This document shows positions 58,438 through 64,000 of a DNA stretch of 64,000 bases, piece by piece. The first letter of the stretch is position 1, and the number at the start of each line of letters is the position of its first letter. Made by a program: the position numbers and the translations under genes. The notes beneath the pieces were generated by a model. The model was not told the DNA's origin. It saw only the letters and a program-made list of their open reading frames with translations, and did not search any database. Source of the DNA: Volvariella volvacea V23 (Eukaryota > Basidiomycota > Agaricomycetes > Agaricales > Pluteaceae); assembly GCA_000349905.1 (NCBI GenBank), contig KB722741.1, positions 709,979 through 773,978 on the forward strand, written 5' to 3'.

Positions 58438-59241
58438 TGAGATCGATGAGAAGTGATACATGACACCTGATCATTACACCTTGGACTGCTCAGATTTTGA
58501 GCATACCAAACACAATATGATTATTATTCTTACACCATTCTTACATTGACGCTCGACGGATGTGCTTGTGAACCTTCGGCCCTCACCGGTTTTACCTTCA
58601 TCATTACAACACGTGTACTTTGATATGTTCTACAGACACTATTTCTATCTCCTTATCTCTGCTACACAGAGCACCTGTTCAAGACCTAACTCCCGTGTGT
58701 TTTGCATAATGATGGACTGAAATTCAGCATTTCATAAGCCGTGAATGTCATGCGGTACTTGGGATGCGTCTTTGTCTCCGGACAAACCCTTGTCCAAAAC
58801 AGGAGTCCTATTTTTAGTCGACCGGAGCGGTACCACTGTTCATATCAATATATTTGGCGTGAGTGCACACTGCCTAGTCAAGTTTTAGCGAGGTGAGTGT
58901 CTTGTTGGCTAGTATCTGTCATATCTACCGCTGGGAAGACTGTTGGAACGATGAAACTATAAGCACCATAAATGCAAGTTTACACAGTGATTATAATTTC
59001 ACTTCGGTCCCTTGTCCGACAATCTATCGATAAGGAATTAGCTGGGTTATTCCGTAAAGGCGGACAATGACATAGGCTGTCACTGGTGTGGTCCTCGCTT
59101 GCAACATGATAACACGCGGTAACCTTACGTTTTGACAGAGTGCCCAGGCAGCCATAACTAGCTTTAGGTTCTATTTTCACAGCTATTTAGGCCCTCCATT
59201 CTGCCATCCTTCCTCGCCATATACTTCTCACCTTTTTAACA
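58438..59241. other. spacer before ZIP gene
   Basis: About 0.8 kb. The last 60 bases before 59242 are pyrimidine-rich (CCATCCTTCCTCGCC, CTTCTCACCTTTT), typical of a fungal promoter. No gene seen. Confidence 0.4.
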
Positions 59242-60715
59242 ATGTCCCATCATGATAATTTAGATGGACTTACTACCTCTGCGCTCACTGGAGATGCTTG
59301 CGGTGTGGGAGAGGGCATTGATACCCACCTTGGGCTGAGAATCGCCTCTGTGTTCGTCATCTTCATTGGATCATGCGGCGGTGCGCTTTTTCCGATATTA
59401 GCAAAGCGCTCTTCATGGCTCCAAGTACCCAAATCCATCTTTGAGTGCGTTCCCCTCTTCATCTTCTCGTACGCTCATGAATTAGATGCTGATCAACTGT
59501 GCAGCTTCGCCAAATATTTTGGCTCTGGTGTGATTGTAAGACGACCGCGAGCCCCGTGCCTCTCCATTTGCTGAGACTCTGCCAAGATTGCAACCGCATT
59601 CGTTCATCTTCTAGCGAGTGGAATCGAAGCGTTCGATTCGGAGTGTATTGCTGATGGTTGGCGTGAATACGTGAGTCTTCACAGCTGCATTTGTTTGATG
59701 GTCCTATTCAAACTACTCCTCGTTCTCTGATAGCCTTATGCCCTCGCTCTCTGCCAACTAAGCATATTCATTCTCTTTATTGTTGAGTTGGTCGCCTTCC
59801 GTTGGGGAACAGCAAAACTAGCGCGGATTGGGACACACCACGGTCAGTCTCAACCCCGGCAGGCATTACTGCACGTACTGACGCACAGGCCAGATGCACA
59901 TGGGCATTCCTTGGGTGTCCATGCTGCACACGGTCCCGAGGGGGTAGGTAGCGCCGATAAAGGACTGGAGAAAATAGAGACCAGGAGTGGTGGGCAACTA
60001 TATCCTTATTCCTGTTCGCACTCACACTCATTTGGAGTAGATAGCGATGTTCTGACACAGATTATTGGCGTCGCAATCCTTGAATTCGGCGTGGCGCTAC
60101 ACAGGTGATGGTTTTGTGTCTATTGTGTATCGGAGAGCTTGTTTTAACCAGTAACCCTTTCTCCGCCTTTACAGTATCCTGATTGGACTCGCACTGGCTG
60201 TCGACGAAGATTTCAAAGTGCTTTTCGTGGTGCTGGTATTCCATCGTAAGTCTCCACCAGTGATCACATTCGCACTATGAATACATATATGCCTTGCAGA
60301 AACGTTTGAGGGTTTGGCTATCGGTACTCGGCTTGCACACATGAATCTCGCTCCCAAATGCAATTGGGTGCCGATTGTCGGCGCTATCCTGTACGGTTTG
60401 ACGACGCCCATTGGTATTGCTGCTGGCCTAGGCGTGAGGTCGACGTACAATCCCGGTGGAAGTACTGCATCAATCGTCACTGGGGTATTAGATTCTATAA
60501 GTGCAGGAATTCTCTTCTATACTGGCCTCGTGGAGGTAAGTATGCAAATTTAGCATTCAGCATCAGCTTCATTTAGACGCTTGTTACAGCTACTAGCTCA
60601 CGAATTCCTGTTCAACAAGGGGATGGCTACGGCTTCTAATGGTCATTTGACTTATGCTGTGTGCTCGATGCTCCTGGGCTGTGCACTCATGTCGTTGCTA
60701 GCTAAGTGGGCATAG
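59242..60715 (+). CDS. ZIP-family zinc transporter (ZRT-like)
   Basis: Plasma-membrane or vacuolar uptake carrier for Zn2+ and related metals. Exons 59242-59444, 59505-59535, 59587-59670, 59734-60104, 60175-60245, 60300-60535, 60590-60715 give 373 residues, the normal size. Seven to eight membrane helices are visible, e.g. IASVFVIFIGSCGGALFPIL, KYFGSGVIIATAFVHLL, LCQLSIFILFIVELVAF, LHSILIGLALAV, VLFVVLVFHQTFEGLAIGT, VPIVGAILYGLTTPIGIAAG. Metal-site residues are present: His of TM4 (ALHSILIG) and the HQTFEG motif of TM5. The central loop is His-rich (HGHSLGVHAAHG), as usual for cytosolic zinc sensing. A GTCAGT within 59843-59848 resembles a donor, but skipping it would break the frame, so I keep the exon whole. 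Likely induced by zinc shortage, though no site was checked. Confidence 0.85.
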
Positions 60716-61194
60716 AAGCTACCACGAAGCGAAGATAACAATGATTGTAATACGTATCTGACTATCACATAAATTAATGGACACTCGCACTCTGAGCATC
60801 CGGTAAAAAGAAATTGCTATAACATGATACCAATATTACACAGGGCTGCGGGGGGGAGTATTGGCGTAACGCTATAAGTACCACAAGTTTTCATGAATAT
60901 ACTAGTTATCGTGAGTTTGGGAGAATATTAAAAGATCTGGTGTGTGGTTGATGGTGGTCTGTTAACATTTCTTCGTGTACTCGAGCGTTCGAGGAAGAAT
61001 ACAAAAGCTCTTCGGATATGGAGTGACGGAATCATTGCACATTGCATGCCAGGTCTGGATTGGAGCATCAGTCCATGATATGCCGTTCTCATAATCCTTG
61101 AAATATTGTGTCTAGCAAAAAATCTCCTACGATACAGCATGATCGAATATAACTCAAGCATATGAACAGAAGAAAACCAAGGCCGATTAAGTGG
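60716..61194. other. convergent intergenic region
   Basis: About 0.48 kb between the 3' ends of the ZIP gene and the minus-strand coiled-coil gene; nothing recognisable. Confidence 0.4.
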
Positions 61195-62617
61195 TCATCG
61201 AGATACTACCTTTGGCTTCAAAATAACTCTTTCCTCCACCTGAGAACCTTTTCTCTCTGATCCCAGCAACCCAAGTTCTGCTGTACCAATTACTTCGCCC
61301 GATCCTGTCCCATCTAAGGCTACCTTGAACGACTTGTACTTCTCTCCGGGTAGTATGTGAGTAACCTTGAGATTGCATGACGTGACCTGTTGTCCAAGGA
61401 CTTGTTTTAGCTGCTGAGCATTTTGAAGCACGGCGTTGATGTCTTCGGAGAGTCGATTACTGGTATCATCTTGAACATCAAAACTGCTCGAGAGGAAGCC
61501 TGCTGCGATGATAATATCAAGGGCAGACTTTCGTAGAGCCCCGGGACGACCTGGTATCTCTCCTGAGATATAGAAGGCGTCAGTAGAGGAATTATTATAA
61601 GTGTCTGCAAATATCGCCGGCCGCCAGCTGGGTGTACTTGTGCACAATTGGTCCCCTATCCTTGGTTATTAGCTGGTAAACCTTCATCGAGGTTGACATA
61701 ACATAATACGAACCTAAACCCGAGAAGCGGGAGCTAGCGCGGTCTGGGACTAGTAGCTGAGCTTGCCTGTGGTCACAAGGAAGGGACCAGGGCCGCAACA
61801 TCCAGGCGGAGTAGGTGCACATGCTAACTTGAATGGCTAATATGAGGTCCTTTTTGCTCCCTGAAGACACGAGCCTCATCATCAATCCCTGACCGAGCGT
61901 CCTCTCTATACGTCGTTTCGCGACCTCCAGCTCGGTGCCCTGCATTATTGACGTGGTCGTCCTTTGTGGGTTGCGCCCAAATTTGAACGATTCAGCTAAC
62001 CGTGTTGCTGTTTGAATTATGCTCGAGTTCAAGGAGTTCATTAGTGTCTTAATGTGGGAGTGTGGGGTTCCGTCGTTGACCATGCGGAGCGAGGTATAAG
62101 GCCTAGGGGGTACATATTCTGCCCCTCTCATGTAAGGAGCATACCTTGTATTTTCTTGCGATCCCAAAATTTGACTACTTTCATGCCTTTCTTGTCGGTG
62201 TTCCACCCTACCAATCCCAAGTTGGGCAGGTTGCGTGGTAAGAGTTATTCCCCACGAATCCCTGGCACGTTCATCCTCTAATTCCCTCACAGTAGTCAAA
62301 AATTGCAGATCTGCCTTCAAACAACCGATTTCCGCCTTAGACAACTTCAGTTCCCCTTGCAGACGTGCATTCTCCTTCGCCAAAGATCTGTTCTGCTGTT
62401 CCAACGCCTTTTTTTCAGAATTCAACGCTGCCGCATATTTCTCCCAGGCTAGTATCGTTTTTTTCGCCTCAGCCGCTTTCTGTTTTAAAGCTTTGTTTTC
62501 TTCATCGCGCTTCTCTAGTTCCCTTGTAAAGTTACTGATTTGGGTCAGGTCGAGACTGATCCGCTTCAACCTCTCCGTAACCGCAAGAGTTCCTTGGTTT
62601 CCTGAGTTATTCGACAT
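61195..62617 (-). CDS. diverged coiled-coil protein of the CGWT-array family
   Basis: Two exons, 62617-61714 and 61655-61195, give 454 residues. Residues 1-115 form a strong coiled coil (TRELEKRDEENKALKQKAAE, EKKALEQQNRSLAKENARLQ). The rest follows the array proteins segment by segment: IKTLMNSLNSSIIQTATRLA matches LKEMVESLNHEILQTSSTII, the helix before WSLPCDHRQ matches that before SWCPSN, DQLCTSTPSWRPAIF matches DPLMAPQWRS at the same intron position and phase, and LRKSALDIIIAAGF with LSEDINAVLQNAQQLKQVL matches LRNxLxxLLxxCGW with the EKIxQLN helix. Motifs CGWT, WFKPGS and CTTDLG themselves are not conserved. Possibly an older relative of the array. A 42-base in-frame stretch beginning GTATGC near 62145 might be a further intron. 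It shares a 205-base divergent promoter with OPA3. Confidence 0.7.
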
Positions 62618-62822
62618 GGCTTCGCGGGCTCTGAGTAGCAGGGGTATGGAGCTGTATGCTAAGAGTCAAACGTACGGGCCTGCGCGCAACTCCAACGCCT
62701 TGAAAGCGTAGCCATGTATTTGGCTCTGTTTGCGTCGCAGGTGCCGAAGTAGCCGGGCGCTGTTCGTAATCTGCCTGCGCTCCTCAAACGTCCGTAGCGC
62801 TTGCCACAGTCCCCAAGCTCAA
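62618..62822. promoter_or_regulatory. 205-base divergent promoter
   Basis: The start codons of the diverged coiled-coil gene (minus) and OPA3 (plus) are only 205 bases apart, so the two genes must share a promoter region. No specific factor site was identified. Confidence 0.5.
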
Positions 62823-63781
62823 ATGGCGTCCGTCAAGATTGCTACTCTTGTTATCCGTGTGAGTCCAGAAACTTGCTCACAAAATTGCCAGCTCACAATT
62901 TGCTCTCCAAAACTTCAAGACAGTAGCCAAGCCAATAAGCAATTCCTTGAAAAATCAAGCCAAACAGTCAGTTCTCTTCTCTGCCTTCTGCGTTTGCTCC
63001 CGTTATTCAAAGTCAAGTCACCTCGTCCGACCACTCGCACTGGCACTCGCACCTGGAACGGTGAACCTTGTCTCCGTCTTTGCGCGTCTTGGTTGATAGA
63101 CATGAACGATTCCGAAGCCTATGTGTGGATCTGGCGCAGAGGATGCACCGGGCTGAGATCAAGTTGAGGACGAACATCCTTGGCGAACCGGCGAAGCACA
63201 TTCGGCCATTGTCGGAAACGAAGTGTGTTACCTCTTCACTATACACTCGCCGTTTCTGACGACACACAGAGCAATAGAAAATGGGGCTAACGCACTTGCG
63301 GAAGGGTTCTTGTTCTCAGTCGCGCTGATACTCATACTTGGCGAGACTTGGCGGTCGTCGAGGAAGGAGTCAAAGAGAAGAGAGGGCGTGGCGGATCAAC
63401 TGGAGGATTTGGGAGACATTGCGATGGCATTCGAGGCGAGGTTAGATACGCTAGAACAGGCGCAGAGAATATGGCAGGAGGAGTTGAGAGAGGAGAGAGC
63501 TAGGTGAGTTATGCACTGAACATAGGCCGTGGGGGTTGAACTAAGCCTTTTCAAGGTCGGATGAGCTGGCAAAGGTTTTGAGAAGGGTGTTGGAGGTCCA
63601 GATAAGAGCAACGGAGGAATTGACCAGCCTTCATGCATCGCTATTGGATACACCACGCACTCAAGAGCAGTCAATACCCTTGCCGGATTCTATCCAGTCA
63701 TCGTCACCAACTGCACCAGTAGAGCAACCACAATCACCTCCGGAGCCACCAGTGACTGAGAGCACGAATACCCAACAATAG
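62823..63781 (+). CDS. OPA3: OPA3-like mitochondrial protein
   Basis: Five exons, 62823-62858, 62920-62966, 63100-63222, 63270-63503, 63556-63781, give 221 residues. Small conserved protein of the mitochondrial inner or outer membrane implicated in lipid and morphology control. The family pattern is clear after splicing: MASVKIATLVIR, TVAKPISNSLKNQAKQ, HERFRSLCVDLAQRMHRAEI, LRTNILGEPAKHIRPLSE, then AIENGANALAEGFLFSVALI with a membrane helix ending ILILGETWRSS. A coiled coil (LDTLEQAQRIWQEELREERA) and a Pro/Ser/Gln-rich tail follow and are typical of fungal versions, which are longer than the human protein. Two inferred 3' splice sites end in AAG. Divergently transcribed from the neighbouring coiled-coil gene. 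Confidence 0.85.
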
Positions 63782-64000
63782 ATTGTTAGACCGAACGTTT
63801 AGAAGTGTGGGTCCAATAATTATTGATATTCTCGCACTATTTCTCCCCCTTTGCCTTCATACATTTTGACAATGGTGCCTAAATGTTATCCTCAACTCAG
63901 CCCAAACTGTATTTAATCAACTTCAGTGCTCCCTAATGCTAGCAACTCGATCTATCACTCTCTTAGCATCTAGCTTGATGGGGTTTGAACGTTTTTCTCG
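63782..64000. other. downstream of OPA3
   Basis: 219 bases to the window end, A/T-leaning and fitting a 3' untranslated region; nothing else seen. Confidence 0.4.

Noticed and set aside
1..64000. CRISPR arrays, bacterial operons, rRNA or tRNA genes
   Set aside because: Eukaryotic intron-rich DNA; no regularly spaced repeats and no convincing tRNA cloverleaf or rRNA segment were seen.

Overview
This is a 64 kb stretch of a filamentous basidiomycete genome, most likely an Agaricomycete of the Rhizoctonia/Ceratobasidium type (the genus is a guess). Genes are split by many short introns of about 45-65 bases with GT..AG borders, intergenic spaces are short, and the gene set is fungal: a BEM2-type RhoGAP, a giant F-box protein, a ZIP zinc transporter, OPA3 and a secreted type-B carboxylesterase. 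Two runs of 100 N mark assembly gaps. I rebuilt exon chains by hand. For most genes the exon lengths sum to a multiple of three and the paralogues share exon lengths, which supports the models.

Left flank (1-15 kb, minus strand, GC-rich): a 13-exon BEM2-like Ras-GEF/PH/RhoGAP gene of about 2415 codons and an F-box gene of about 1391 codons, separated by about 2.2 kb without a visible gene. About 2 kb further on without a gene leads to the accessory part.

Accessory core (17-36 kb, plus strand): seven tandem members of one unnamed family. Each has a short variable N-terminus, one or more coiled-coil exons and a conserved C-terminal domain with the signatures CGWT, WFKPGS, DDFSG and CTTDLG. Copies B, C and F are open. 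A has a +1 frameshift in an A7 run and G has a nonsense codon. Copies D and E are fused at their N-terminus to an Hsp70/HSPA12-like ATPase domain whose nucleotide-binding loops are mutated. The likely source, an intact 14-exon HSPA12-like gene, lies at 52.7-55.2 kb, and a highly diverged family member lies at 61.2-62.6 kb. A shared upstream element sits 105-122 bases before the start codon of copies A, B, F and G. This fusion-bearing, fast-decaying array is the best candidate for an undescribed system. A self/non-self or stress-sensing role is only an inference.

Middle (36-52 kb): a carboxylesterase whose nucleophile serine sits on an 18-base micro-exon, an intronless orphan gene, three related small coiled-coil plus single-membrane-helix genes (one with a stop), a nine-exon 867-codon protein with a hydrophobic helical C-terminus, and a membrane-anchored short-chain dehydrogenase-like gene.

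Right part (52-64 kb): the intact HSPA12-like gene, an AT-rich 1.6 kb element with perfect 13-base terminal inverted repeats and a 3-base target duplication, a gene made of two tandem units of about 110 residues, a ZIP transporter, the diverged coiled-coil family member, and OPA3 in head-to-head arrangement with it.
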